64,000 bases of DNA from Isoetes taiwanensis (Eukaryota > Streptophyta > Lycopodiopsida > Isoetales > Isoetaceae), in contig JAJEKV010000272.1 of assembly GCA_021234155.1 (NCBI GenBank), positions 124,001 to 188,000 on the forward strand, written 5' to 3'. The notes beneath the pieces are model-generated. The model had not been told where the DNA came from. It saw only the letters and a program-made list of their open reading frames with translations, and made no database searches. The stretch's first letter is position 1; each line of letters begins with the position of its first letter. Positions 1 to 11,065 of the stretch are shown piece by piece. The translations under genes and the position numbers were made by a program.

Positions 1-15
1 TAAATTGGTACGACC

Positions 16-504
16 TTACTGACAGCCCAAGTTTCTGGCAAGCCTGCTTGCAAAGCTTGATTTAAAAGAGTAGTGATGATTGGAAGCAATAGCGGACCCC
101 CCCCATTTAAGCAATTCTGCTTGCAAACCTTGAAGATCAGGAGACTTGCCATTAGATAGATGCCGCGGTCCTTCTTTGACTTCCTCCTCTGTGAATTGAA
201 GAATATCACCTACCAAAGCAGGCTCAGAACTAAGGACCCCGGGATGATCATATAAGTGGACCAATCGCCATCCCATTCTTTGCATAGAAATATGTCCAAA
301 GGGTAGGAGGTGGTCGATATAATATTTTGCTTCGAAGGTCCGAGGCGTACGTAGCGATAATTCAAACATTTTGCCGATGCTTTCGGCGACAAAGCGTGCC
401 TTCTTGCGTTCAAAAACGGACTTATAATTACGAATGGCATTATGTCGCCAGTATCCGGCTCTATCGTTATGAAGTGTTTTTAAGTCGCTTGGAGTCTTCA
501 TCAA
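16..504 (-). pseudogene. LINE linker between endonuclease and reverse transcriptase (fragment)
   Basis: The 162-codon frame carries the segment that typically lies between endonuclease and reverse transcriptase in L1-like ORF2. It has a basic helical start (KSVFERKKARF) and then FTEEEVKEGPRHLSNGKSPD..GLQAELLKWGG, matching the conserved 'L.nGKa.G.DGi.AE..K' block just before RT motif 0. It is out of frame with the endonuclease region, with a stop between them near 617. It is the continuation of the same LINE in decayed form. Confidence 0.75.
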
Positions 505-616
505 ACCGAGGCATTTCTAGGAAAGGATTTCCTACCAAAGCATGAGCAACACCAAAAAGCGCGTGTACCAAAGCAAGAGACAACGAAGTAAGCAAAGCAT
601 CGACCAAATGTTGCAT

Positions 617-2710
617 TCAGCTCTTGAAGAGTTGGGTAATCCAAAATACACCGCAGCGAGGAGCTAATGTCCGTGCATATTCAAAAGATCTAGAATAAGT
701 CAAGTTTAATGCGGGGCAGAGCACGGATAGCAATGGGTTAAAGAGGTGGAAGCGCCACTTTAATGACAAATAAAGTGGATAGTGATCAGATTTTATCTCC
801 TCATCTCTATGCCTTGTGCCAATTCGAAAATCTGAAATGAGATCCAAGGCTTGCACTTGGTAAATGACATAATCAACAACACTAGTACCTCCACCCTGCC
901 TATCCTGTCTACATGTAATACCTTTAGAGTGTGGCCATTGCTCTAAGCCATTACAAAGTACCATCTCAAAGACTTCACACAACTGGATGAGCTCCCTTCC
1001 AAATGTTGACACGGGTTTGTTAGCATCAGGCGATGAACGTGGAAAGACTGTATCATTAGCAGACATCCATAAAGGGTCACGGACATCCTCAAGTATGAGT
1101 TGAGCAGCTTGCATTTCAGCAGTGCGAGCATTGAAATCACCAAGAAGAATAACATGCCCCAACTGTTTGAATTGAGCAATGTCATCATAAAGATCACCAT
1201 AGGGATCACTGCGAGCGACATCATATTCATCATAAAAAGGTGATGATGTAGGTGGGAAGTAACAGGCAGCAACAAAAATGGTACTACTATTGTGGCAATG
1301 AAGTTTGATCCACATGTAGCGATTATATCTATCAGCTTTATGAAGCGTGATATATGGAGCAAGGGCATCCTTGAAATAGCAAGCAACTCCACCGCAACCT
1401 CGTTGCCCATGACATTCATTAAATAATGAAAAGAATTGATAGCCTGTAAAATGAGGTAGCCGTTTGGCTGAATGCTCCCACGTTTCCATGAGCAGAAGAA
1501 TACCCATATCTTTTGCAATGGGATTCAAGCCATCACCTTTACGCCAGGGAAAACCTCGACAATTCCAAGATACCAACCGAAGGCACATTTCGTAGGAAGG
1601 TACATTTGAGGTATGAGCAGTGCGAACTAAAGAGGCTGGAGCAATAGAGGCGGCAATGGGCGGCGGCAAAGAACAACAACATCGAAAGAACAACATCAAG
1701 GGTACCATTAGCAACATCGTGAGAGGAATGGCCTTGAGCAGAAGAAGATGTGGTGGGTGCAGAAGATGGAACAACAAAGGCGCATTTGCAGCGTTGGTGT
1801 GTGCATGGGAAATGAGAGAATGGACTTTAACACTAGCAGTATGAGTGGCCTTAGCATGATGAAAGGCGTTAGCAAAGGTTGCAGGTGATGGTGTAAAAAT
1901 ACGTAGTTTTCCACGAATCAGTGCAGCCTTACCACTATTCTTTTGAATGTCCTGGACCTTTTGCAAATTCTGGCGTCTGGCTAACTGTTGGGACTTAGTA
2001 AGATCAAAATCCAGATATAGATATGTCCCTTTCAATTGCTTGGCCTGCTTGAGGATATCCATTTTAGTACTCAAATTTCGCACTGTAAATTTCACTATGC
2101 GCGGGTGGTGGGGCTGCAATGCTCCAACCTTATGTGCAACAGTGACAACAACTGGTGTTGTGAAGTCCAATTTAGCTAACACCAAAGTCTGTACCTTCTG
2201 TTGCAAGTCCTCTGATGCTTCTTCTGGCATGCCACGAATTACCAGATTACACTGACGGTTGTGCCTATCAATGTATTCTCTACGCTTCTGAGCAGATGTA
2301 GATGCAGGTGTAGATGCAAGACCTGTTACATGAGAGTTTTGAAATTGGAGGGAGGATGAACTAGGCATGGATCTCACATTAGGATCATGATGCTTTGAAG
2401 AAGAAGTTGGAGGTGCCTTGGTTGCATGAGAATAGGAACGTTCCAAAGCAGCAACTCGACTAGATGTGTCCTTAGCAAGCTCAGTCACTTGGCAGGTCAT
2501 GCTTTCTTCCAATGCTCGCATGCGAGTATTACAACTGGTAGAGACCTCAGAGACATGGCAGAGTAAATCTTGTCTTTGCTTGCCAATATCAACCATTAGG
2601 TGCTCCACAGTCATATGACAAGCAGCAAACTCCAACTTTGCGCCCTCAATTGCTTCCCAAAGCTTTGCATGTTGAAAGATGAATTTTTTGATGGCGTTGC
2701 AAGGTCGCAT
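617..2710 (-). CDS. LINE ORF1-like region fused in frame to an endonuclease domain
   Basis: A 697-codon frame. Residues about 1-100 are a coiled coil (heptads through MRALEESMTCQVTELAKD). Residues about 140-270 resemble the L1 ORF1p RNA-binding domain (RQCNLVIRGMPEE...). A low-complexity linker follows. Residues about 375-650 are an endonuclease/exonuclease/phosphatase domain with the expected motifs: LVSWNCRGFP, LLMETW, ILLGDFNAR, SVVDYVIY and SDHYPLYL. All nicking-endonuclease catalytic residues (N, E, D-x-N, D, S-D-H) are present. In most plant L1 elements ORF1 and ORF2 are separate frames. The continuous frame here may be original or the result of a frameshift in the linker. The coiled coil seems to continue upstream in another frame (2611-3099), so the true start has been lost. 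Confidence 0.8.
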   Translation of the reverse strand: MRPCNAIKKFIFQHAKLWEAIEGAKLEFAACHMTVEHLMVDIGKQRQDLLCHVSEVSTSCNTRMRALEESMTCQVTELAKDTSSRVAALERSYSHATKAPPTSSSKHHDPNVRSMPSSSSLQFQNSHVTGLASTPASTSAQKRREYIDRHNRQCNLVIRGMPEEASEDLQQKVQTLVLAKLDFTTPVVVTVAHKVGALQPHHPRIVKFTVRNLSTKMDILKQAKQLKGTYLYLDFDLTKSQQLARRQNLQKVQDIQKNSGKAALIRGKLRIFTPSPATFANAFHHAKATHTASVKVHSLISHAHTNAANAPLLFHLLHPPHLLLLKAIPLTMLLMVPLMLFFRCCCSLPPPIAASIAPASLVRTAHTSNVPSYEMCLRLVSWNCRGFPWRKGDGLNPIAKDMGILLLMETWEHSAKRLPHFTGYQFFSLFNECHGQRGCGGVACYFKDALAPYITLHKADRYNRYMWIKLHCHNSSTIFVAACYFPPTSSPFYDEYDVARSDPYGDLYDDIAQFKQLGHVILLGDFNARTAEMQAAQLILEDVRDPLWMSANDTVFPRSSPDANKPVSTFGRELIQLCEVFEMVLCNGLEQWPHSKGITCRQDRQGGGTSVVDYVIYQVQALDLISDFRIGTRHRDEEIKSDHYPLYLSLKWRFHLFNPLLSVLCPALNLTYSRSFEYARTLAPRCGVFWITQLFKS

Positions 2711-2925
2711 TCACGACACTTTGCCAATTTAGACCTCAATGCACATCGAAATTGTGTCATCTCTTGTTGCTGCATGTGCAAAGTAGCTGTAAGAATGTCA
2801 AACTTGTTCTCTAGGTCTTTTTGAAGCAAATTGACATAGAGAGGAAGACGTGCTAGACGAGGGACCTTGGAGAAATCATCTGGGGTCAATGCCTCAGCAA
2901 TCCGCTCCCTTTCATCATCCTGAGT

Positions 2926-3160
2926 TGAACCTCCAACGCATGTTAGAGGTGTGGCTGGCGATATGCACTTCCAACACCGTAGCGGGTGCAACTGCTCCCC
3001 ATCGACACCATGTGGTGAACCTCCAACGCGTGTTGGAGGTTGATGCAGGCTATAGTTGCATCGCCAACACCGTAGCGGGATGTCGCTCTTCATCATCATG
3101 TGTTAAACCTCCAACGCATGTGGAAGGCCATTTGCTCCACCAACACCTGTGGGAATTTGC
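2926..3160. repeat. about 90-bp imperfect tandem repeat, 3 copies
   Basis: The phrase ctccaacgc recurs at 2931, 3021 and 3109. The phrase ccaacaccgtagcggg recurs at 2971 and 3064, with a weaker third copy at 3140. The period is about 88-93 bp. On the minus strand the repeat reads as Cys/Gly-rich peptide (PLRCWKC, PTRVGG). It lies in the LINE leader. Tandem repeats in the 5' leader are known in several LINE families. Confidence 0.75.
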
Positions 3161-3492
3161 GATGGACAATGCTTATCCCATTGAGAGTAAAGATGCAATG
3201 CCCTATTTAATGTCTGTTGTTTAAGATGAGCATCTTTATTGAGAGATCGAGTCACATCACCTTTGTAACTGTTATCTTTGTTCGTGGATATGCGAGACTT
3301 CAAGGGGTGACGAGCAAGCCCTGATGGATTTGGCTGATCAAAGGGATTAATACCCACCATAGAAAAGTCCCCTAGCTGCTGCAAAGGAATTGAAGAAGCC
3401 ATTACTTCCAGAGGGCCGAAATGGGCTGATCTATAAGAGTAATCAGTCCCGAAATCAAAAAGTCCAAAAAGCTGAAACGTATAAGGATGCAA

Positions 3493-5599
3493 ATGGTCCG
3501 AATCATAAGTCGTTGGAAAGATCCAGACATAAGCTTTCCAAAGAGCCCGAAATCACCTGATTCTGATGTCTCTAGCTCAAGTTATGAGCTCGAGAAGTTT
3601 TGCCGTCGGGCACCAAATAATAAACAAACTCTTTGATAGCCAAATTTCAGAGCTCATGCACAATACACCTTCTGAAAATGTCATTATAACTGTTCCAATA
3701 TCCATCAAAATTTGCTTGAGCTTTCTGTACTTAAGTTGTGAATGCAAGCAGGTAGGGACATCAGCTCAAAAAGATCCATTTCATCCAAAAGTGGTTATGC
3801 TAACGGCGAGTCACGGTTGAGAAGTGCCGCGCGACTCTGTCTATCCTAAGAACTATCAATTCAATAATTTTCTCGGGAAGAACACATGTAGACATAATTT
3901 ATCTTTTGAATTTGCAATGGCTGGGAGAACATGATTGGCTCTAAATTTAGATTTGGCTTTAGAAGCCACAATTTGATCACGCGTATAGATCGGCATTTTC
4001 TCCCCAGCAGCGACAAAATTATCTAGCTTGCCAAAACCGATAGAAGTTCAAAACAAAAGTCCAGGACATATTGCTAGGTGAAAAACAAACCTACTAGAAA
4101 CTAAAAAATACTGCATTAGTTCTTAAACTTAGTACTTATTGACACATTACATAAGTTTTGCAATACGTAGTGTTGGCTACCCTTTTAGGTACTCTTCCAG
4201 TCAATAGATACATTTTAAGGGACACCTTAGCATGCTCTAACCCATTTAACCGTTAGCCTGGATTTATGGTTCCATCATGGTAAAAAGCAGTGTTTCTAAC
4301 ATTGATTGTTAGTATTTTTACAAACAAATACCTCTTTTTGCTATGTTACATCCTTTAATGCAAAGTAGAGCAGCCAATTGCAGAGCAGAAACCTCTTTAA
4401 TATCTTTGTTTCTAGGTCAATGGAGATATCTTGTCTGTTGTTTTTTCTCTTTTTTGCATATCCTAGCCTGGGGGGTTCACCTCTATGTTAGGGGCATATG
4501 GCACTTGCGTGCTTCAGGTCGGAAGAAACCCCTATGTATACAACTCGCCATCCATAGAAACCCCTTGTGTTAAGCAGAATACCGGATTCCATACTTTTAC
4601 ACCGAGTCTAAGCACAATTTACCCTACCCTTAACCTTATTTTTACGTCTAGTATTTATTCATGTACCCTCTACCTTACATTTACATCCAAGCTACAAATG
4701 TTGCAAACTTCACAAGTTTTGTCGATTATGCTGATGTCATATTATTTGAACTTGATTTTGCCCAAATTGCACATTTGGGATTTCATTTATGAATGTGGAG
4801 CGGCTGTAGGGGACTGTAGAGCTCGTCGATAGGAAGGCTGGAAACTATAGGCATACGTTCTATAGGATCAATGTTTTCACTAAATCTACTCCCAATTGAG
4901 TTCTAATCAATCTACACTTGACCCCAATCATGCTTAGAATTTATCTCAATGGTTTAACTCAGAATTTAGGGTTCAAATGGTTCAATGGTTCCATCTTAGT
5001 TCAATGGTCAGTCCAAAAAATAAGAAAAAACAATACACTTGGGAATACATTATTTTAATAATATATTCTTTTAGGTTCAATTACTATTATGGAATTTATT
5101 GGCGGACATGTCTTTTAAGAATGAAAACAGGATGTTTAATATTTATGCGCTCTTTCCTATCAAAAGAGAAACGTTAGTCCATTGTAAAAGGCATGACAAT
5201 TTGACTAAATAATCAAATTCATAAGAATATTTTCCTACAGAATTAGAGAAGTCATTCGGTCAGTGCATTAGTCAAATGCTAACTGCTACCTCAAGCACTT
5301 TCTTTTGATAAAGGCATGAACAACCAAAAGCTTCTTACTAAGGCAGCACCTGAGATCATCAAGCATGCCCAAGAGTAACAAACTTGCAAATGAACATAGG
5401 TTGTTGGAAGATGTTGAACGGACATAATCAAGGGACACGTAAAATTTAATGTCGACATTTGCCATCTATATAACAATGTTTAATAGATGACACCTGTTGC
5501 ACAAACATGTGTTGTTCCAGGAAACATGTCTTGATTTGAGGGATGAAGAAAATCAAGAAGTGATTAACTAGTTAGACATTGTCGTAAAAACTTACTTTC
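3493..5599. other. Intergenic, no gene recognised
   Basis: AT-rich sequence with short open frames only (for example 3566-3820 and 4485-4832). None shows domain similarity, splice structure or codon pattern that I can defend. Confidence 0.6.
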
Positions 5600-6205
5600 T
5601 CAAGTTTAAAGGCATCCCCCCAAGGGGAGTTTTATTCCATCGTTGATGATTGCTTTGTAGTTCAAAACCATCTCTTCATGGTTCCTCACGATAGCTTTTG
5701 CTACATCACATGCTGCTATCATCAAATCACCCGGTGACACAACTTTATTAACAAGGCCCCATCTATCTGCAAATTCTGCTGTCAATGGAGATGCAGTAAG
5801 AGAGAGTTCATGAGCACAATTTACACCAACTAAACGAGCCAGCTTCTGAGATAAACCCCAAGAAGGAAAAATGCCAAATCTGCATTTACCAGTATCAGGA
5901 CTTAGTAACTCAGATGGCCAGAAACATCTTACTAACAAACTGCAAATCAAACCATTTAGATGGTGGACTCAAAAAATGAGTAGACGTCTCATGTTTTGTG
6001 TGGCCCATGCTTAAGAAATGCTTTACAACTACTACATAACTAGCTCACGTGCAATGTGTGTCCACAAAATTTGCTTTCGTGCTTGCAATGAGAATATCAC
6101 AAGCTAGTGAAATTTCAAAGCCCGTCGTAACAGCAAACACATTTATGGCACCAATTATTGGTTTTCGTCATAATTCCATTTGAATGACAGGATCTGTAAC
6201 TGAAT
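5600..6205 (-). pseudogene. Enoyl-CoA hydratase/isomerase-like (ECHIA type) pseudogene, two exons
   Basis: The upstream exon (about 6059-6203) reads TDPVIQMEL*RKPIIGAINVFAV and GFEISLACDILIASTKANF. The downstream exon (about 5605-5891) reads FGIFPSWGLSQKLARLVG and SLTASPLTAEFADRWGLVNKVV. These match the plant peroxisomal monofunctional enoyl-CoA hydratase 1 family (crotonase fold; hydration of 2-enoyl-CoA in fatty-acid beta-oxidation). The exons join at a consensus donor (CAC|gtgagc) and acceptor (tgcag|ATTT), giving DTHCTFGIFPSWG. Damage: an in-frame TGA in the first exon, and a frame break in a G-run near 5627, after which the expected continuation (DAFKLEK then gtaagt) is readable one base over. 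I found neither the 5' exons nor the last exon. Because introns are kept, this is a decayed duplicate gene rather than a processed copy. Confidence 0.8.
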
Positions 6206-6819
6206 TCAAATTATGGAAGTAAAACAAGGCCCTTAAGTCTTATAAGCCTGCTATCCTAACCTTTACTTTACTTTACAATATAATATGTTGCTCTTCTCTT
6301 GTATTTATGTAAGAGCCGGCGTCCGAATATAGACCAGCACAGATATATAATGCACTACTTTCCATATATTTTGTATTCAAGAAGAACAAATAGAGGGAAA
6401 AGCAAGAAGCCTCATGTTAGATCTAGCCAGGTGGCTTCCATTCCCATTTGATTTTCGTACTTTTTCCTGCATTTACAGATGTCCAGCTCAGCATTAAATT
6501 AAAATAATGGGAGGGGGTCAAATTTGAACGACAATAGTGGAAGAAAGAGGGCAACAAACCTTCTGTTTTTCCTTGAAGAGTACTTAAGCCAACTATTACT
6601 TACTGCTTGCAAACAAAAATAACAAATCTTGATTTCCCAAAGCTCAAGCTCCACACCCAAAATCTATACATAAAGCTTTTGCTACAGACCAAACATGAAG
6701 AAGACCAGCAGAATGTTCATGCTGGCCATGCACACACAAGATACATTCCACAACATTCATACGAGCCAGCAAATGAAAGATGTGTTTCTAATACTACCTC
6801 ATGAGATATTTTTTTTGCA

Positions 6820-7810
6820 ATAATTTTTGCTATACCTGTGCCAGCCTGCATTTGATTGAGAAGACTACATTCAAAAGGAATCTTTAGACAAGCACATGGA
6901 AATGAGAACAAATAACATATCTCTACCAGAGAAAAGGAAATGTTTGGTCGCTTAGTTTACTCTTTGAATGCTTGCATGCAGCAAGTAATCCTACAGGAGT
7001 AATAGCCGCAGTTCCTACAACATCGTCCACTAGAAGAATTAAAAATGTATAAAGGAAAATGTTATCTAGACTACACTGCAAAACCAAATCATATATACTT
7101 CAATATCATCATTGAATACAAGATGGGTTGTAATGTACTTTGCTAGGAGTTTAAAAGCATTGTGGTTTTCAAAATCCTCAAACTGGAAGAACAAGGAAGC
7201 TTGAAGTTGAGCTCTCAAGAAGTAAAATAAAACTGCACTTCGAGTCTGAGACATCATTATGAGACAAACCTTAGAATGCGTCCTCCATATTATCGAGCTA
7301 TCAGTTGCTATTTTTGGATCTTTTTCCCATCATGTTATCTCAGAATCATCCAACCATGCCTTAAGTCACTAGCAGAATCTGCATGTACTAGCATCTGCCT
7401 TGAACCTAAACTGTACAATAAGGCAACAACAACAACAATATTAATAAGAGTAAACAAATGTATTTTGATACTTTGCTACTACTATCACATGGTTTAGAAG
7501 ACAGATTATTATACCTTATTGGTGTATTCAAATGACAATCCGACATGCCCAATGTAGGCTATGGCAAAGAACATGAGCCAACTTTGAGCTACAATAGACA
7601 GATTCGAAAAGCTTTTGTGCTACTTATCATCTTCAAGACGCAAACACTAGCCAAAACTTTGCTCTTTGAGCTCTTTGTGTGAATATCCAGCTTATCCTTC
7701 AAAGATTCAAAGCCATTTCTATGTATTTGTCCAGGGATCAGGCCATAAAGAAAAATACCTAGGTCGTTTTCATTCAAGGCACTATTAACGGAAGCTTGTT
7801 TCACATGCAT
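6820..7810 (-). pseudogene. Unidentified multi-exon gene remnant
   Basis: Several exon-like stretches lie in order on the minus strand. About 7810-7592: ENDLGIFLYGLIPGQIHRNG to VLASVCVLKMISS. About 7410-7280: GSRQMLVHADSASDLRHGW, then [20 protein letters not shown] in another frame after a stop. About 7250-7095: [20 protein letters not shown] to [12 protein letters not shown]. About 7037-6950: [20 protein letters not shown]. Plausible acceptors (tctcag, ttcttctag, ttgtacag) and donors precede or follow them. At least one stop and one frameshift are visible, so it is probably dead. I do not recognise the family. It may be a large alpha-helical plant protein, but that is only an impression. Confidence 0.4.
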
Positions 7811-8406
7811 GAAAGCTCACAATATCATCAAAAGTTTACCTTTGGGCAGTAACGGAGAATAGGCAGGGGCGGCAGTATTGGGCTGCCATCAGACATTTTA
7901 AAATGCTTGCAAAATGTGGAAAAAGTCCCTCAAAATCCCTCAAGGACTCTCAAACGTATCTCAAGATACCATCAACAAAACTCTAGCCCTCAAACGTAAT
8001 CCTAACTCCTGTACCTTGCCAAGAAATGCTGCCGGAACTGTAAAAAAACTTACACCTCAAGCACCAAAACGTAAGAGGTACCTTAAGTATATGTACTTCA
8101 AATTTCAAAAAAAACCGTCTAACATCTATGCCATTTGCGATGGATATCATCAAATTTGCTCATATTAGATCTGTGGTCCTTGTATTGCATGATGCAAGTA
8201 ACATATTTTTGGAGTTCGCCAAAATGTCAAATTATGTTGGATTAAACATTAATATCAAAGGAAAAACCTTCATTATTATCTTCCTTTACTGTTGTAGCTT
8301 CCTCGCAAAGAAATGTGTCCGTCGAAAAACATATTTGCTCAAAAAATTAGCACCTAGTTCATGCAACAGGTTTTGCTCATCTTCTAGAATACATGAACAT
8401 CTACCT

Positions 8407-8429
8407 CTATTCTATTCTATTCTATTCTA
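8407..8429. repeat. (TTCTA)n microsatellite
   Basis: Four to five perfect copies of the pentanucleotide. The same pentamer recurs at 19655-19685, 28698-28719, 29667-29687 and 30311-30335. Confidence 0.85.
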
Positions 8430-8607
8430 AGAAATTAAAAAAGAAAACATGAAGATCAAAGAAATTTCAAAGATCAAACCAGTCGCTCAATGTGTATAAA
8501 TTGTATAAATCTAAATTGAAAAAGAGAATAAGGAACATGGATAGTACGTATCCAAGCTCAATAATCATAACACTGTAAGAGGTATGCCATGTTGGCCGAT
8601 GGAGCTC

Positions 8608-8615
8608 CTAATAAG
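8608..8615. repeat. 8-bp target-site duplication, left copy
   Basis: CTAATAAG is repeated exactly at 9911-9918 on the other side of the hAT-type element. Confidence 0.85.
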
Positions 8616-9910
8616 CAATGATCAACTTTCATGGCCTGCCCGCCCTTAAACTGGTCACCTCCCCTGCAAAAGAAGGGAAAAAAAATTATAGGCATTATAA
8701 ATAAGGGTGACATAAAAAAAAATGCCCTTCCCCTGGAAAGGGCAAAAAATTACGGAACCTTTAACATAAGGGCAAAGATTTGGAAACGCCTTAAAATTCT
8801 ATTTAATGTCAATATTAAATATATATAGCATTAGTCTATATTTTTATTGTAAAATATTAAATATATATAGCATTAGTCTATATTTTTATTGTAAAAGAGC
8901 AAGAAATTCCTATATTAGAAAAGCCAATTTCGAAAAGCAAAAGGAGAGTGGAAAAAAAAAGGGGAGAAAAAATTGGAATGGCAACGTGAATGATTGGGCG
9001 GGGAAGATCGAGAGGGAAGGGAAAGGAATGTACTAAGCGGCCCTTCCTCTCAGGCGATCATTTCCATTGGGCTACGTAAAAAGTTCCAAGACAAAGCTTT
9101 GGATCGGTGCAACAAAACCCAAGTTACCCAACCTCGTTATAATCTGCCGCATCAATTCGCCCTTCTTCGACCTGCTTCCTAGCTCCTTCCATTCTCTTTC
9201 CCCGTATTTTTTTCCCAATTCGAGCCTATCTCCTCAAGATCTAAAGAGTTTTGGCGTTTGGGTTCGTATTTTTGAAGATGAATCCCCAAATCCAACCCAT
9301 CGGATTCTTTTTCGAGCTTAGGTCCCTCGCCATTTTAGCTCTAAATTTGCAGCGGCATTGTGTCAAAGCAATTTTCAAGATGGGTAAAGCGGCACGCACC
9401 TTGAGAGGGAAGGAAGTCGAATGCACCTTAAATTGCATGGCATTCGATTCACAAACAAGGTTAGTGCTTGCTTCCAATTTTTTTTGCTTGCATTCTTTCT
9501 TTCTTGTATTCTTTATTGTCCGATACATGGTCAACAAATTTTACACTTGAATTCACAAAACATGATTCACATTCTATTTACTCTATTTACATTCGCATCA
9601 ATTGTCTTGATATTCAGAGGCAAAGGTAAGCTCCTGCTTTATAAAATCTTTCTTTCTCTTTCTACTTTACCTTGTCTTGTTTAGTACTCTAATCTTTTCT
9701 TGAACTCATGCATATAAGTTTTGTTTTCTATAAATTGTGCTTTGATAGATAAATGTTATTTTATTATGAATTTTGTGGTAAATAAGGGCAGTTTACATTG
9801 TGCCATGGAATAAAAAGGGCTGATAAAAATTTAACCTTCCCAAAAAAAGGGCAACTCAAAATATGCCCTTAGAAAAAAAAGTAGGGTCTACCCTTATAAG
9901 TTGAACCCTG
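8616..9910 (+). mobile_element. Non-autonomous hAT-type DNA transposon (copy A)
   Basis: A 1295-bp element flanked by a perfect 8-bp duplication (CTAATAAG at 8608-8615 and 9911-9918), the hallmark of hAT insertions. The ends are imperfect inverted repeats starting with CA: CAATGATCAACTTT on the left, and CAGGGTTCAACTTATAAGG on the complement of the right end. Subterminal regions are rich in AAGGGCA/TGCCCTT, as in many hAT elements. I see no transposase. Both ends match copy B at 27198-28233. The interior has a 42-bp tandem duplication and GC-richer sequence (about 9240-9475) that could be captured host sequence. Confidence 0.85.
8811..8894. repeat. 42-bp tandem duplication inside hAT copy A
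   Basis: Two identical AT-rich units in tandem, each with atatatagcattagtctata; the second begins at 8853. Confidence 0.9.
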
Positions 9911-9918
9911 CTAATAAG
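9911..9918. repeat. 8-bp target-site duplication, right copy
   Basis: CTAATAAG, identical to 8608-8615. Confidence 0.85.
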
Positions 9919-11065
9919 TAAGTGCTTTGTTTCGACAAAAAAATAGCAAGACGGTAAAGTCAAATGAGCATTCAACATGCCAGCAGAAACCTGACCATTG
10001 CGATATGGTGCCTTCAGGAAGTCAAAGATATGTGCCCTTATATCATTGCCATCAGTCTATAATATTCCTTCCTTTTGCTGTCCGACCATAATTTTTGTTT
10101 CTGCCAGGCATCAAGATCTTTGACGAAGCAAAAAGACGTGGCAAGTAAACATTCAAATGGATTGTGGTGAAAAAAAATAGTAGCGGATGACCCAAAGAAA
10201 AAAAAAACTATGGCTGAACTGTAGCCATGCTTTTTGTTGACGACGAGGAGAAAATCCTTATTTCATTTTAGATGAATGAAAAAAACCTAACTGCCTTATA
10301 TATGTCTAGATAAACAATTGAAGGAGGCTCTATGTCTTTCATTGTTAACGATGTCATTGACATTGCATACATTCTCAAGGTCGTCAATGATGCTTTCCTT
10401 ACTTGAGTATTGAAGATGAAGTTTTCTGTAACTAATGAAAGTAGCCCTCTCGAGCCACTCTTCTGTGATTCTTATGCCAGCTTTCTGAAACATACTTTCC
10501 AAGTATAAAAAATTTCAAATTTTGTGTTGTAGTTGTTTATGGGAGATGATGTTATTAAAAAAAAAGGGAAAAACTCAATCATAAACAGCCACAACACAGA
10601 TTTGATTTTTTTTTTCTTAGTAACTGTATCAAGTCTGTGACCAGGTCATGGCAGCCTTTTGGACGGCCACCATAGCTCTAGCTCTAGCTGCGGCATTCAG
10701 AATCATTGCAGCAGTGCATGATTAAAGAGAAAGCCTTGACTAATTACAGTCTTAGGCAGAAGAAAGACCAAATTCGTGATTGTCTTAAAGACTAGCTATG
10801 ACGCCCATTCCGGCAGTATTAGACCATGGCGGATTTTTTCCTCATCACCGAAATATGAAGGCTTACCAATGAGAAAAGGGGTTAAAAAAGGCCAGTCTCC
10901 ATATTGGCCCTCTTGGTCCCAGCTACAGCTACAATGAACAATGATACATCTGCTACAACTATTTGCTTCAATTTTAGCAGCTTTTGATAACTCCTCTAAA
11001 AGGATGTGAAAGGGGTCTAAGCACGAGGAAAAATGCAGACATGGACAGAGATAGAACATCTGTGC
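9919..11065. other. Intergenic, no gene recognised
   Basis: AT-rich. A short minus-strand frame at 10296-10502 (contains AGIRITEEWLERATF) could be a lone exon, but I cannot assign it. Nothing else is supported. Confidence 0.5.

Larger units (their letters stand above)
1..3492 (-). mobile_element. L1-like non-LTR retrotransposon (LINE), 5' part
   Basis: On the minus strand the order is a 5' leader with 90-bp repeats (about 3.1-2.9 kb), a coiled-coil/ORF1-like region, an apurinic endonuclease domain, and the linker that precedes reverse transcriptase. The element runs off the left edge, so reverse transcriptase is not seen. Frames change near 2.7 kb and near 0.6 kb, so it is decayed. The 5' end is uncertain; an open stretch at 3103-3492 may be leader sequence. 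The identification rests on the endonuclease motifs and the pre-RT linker. Confidence 0.85.

Noticed and set aside
943-1518. 191-codon minus-strand frame
   Set aside because: Alternate frame of the LINE endonuclease; the catalytic motifs are in the other frame.
10296-10502. 68-codon minus-strand frame as a host exon
   Set aside because: The composition looks protein-like, but there is no family match and no partner exon.
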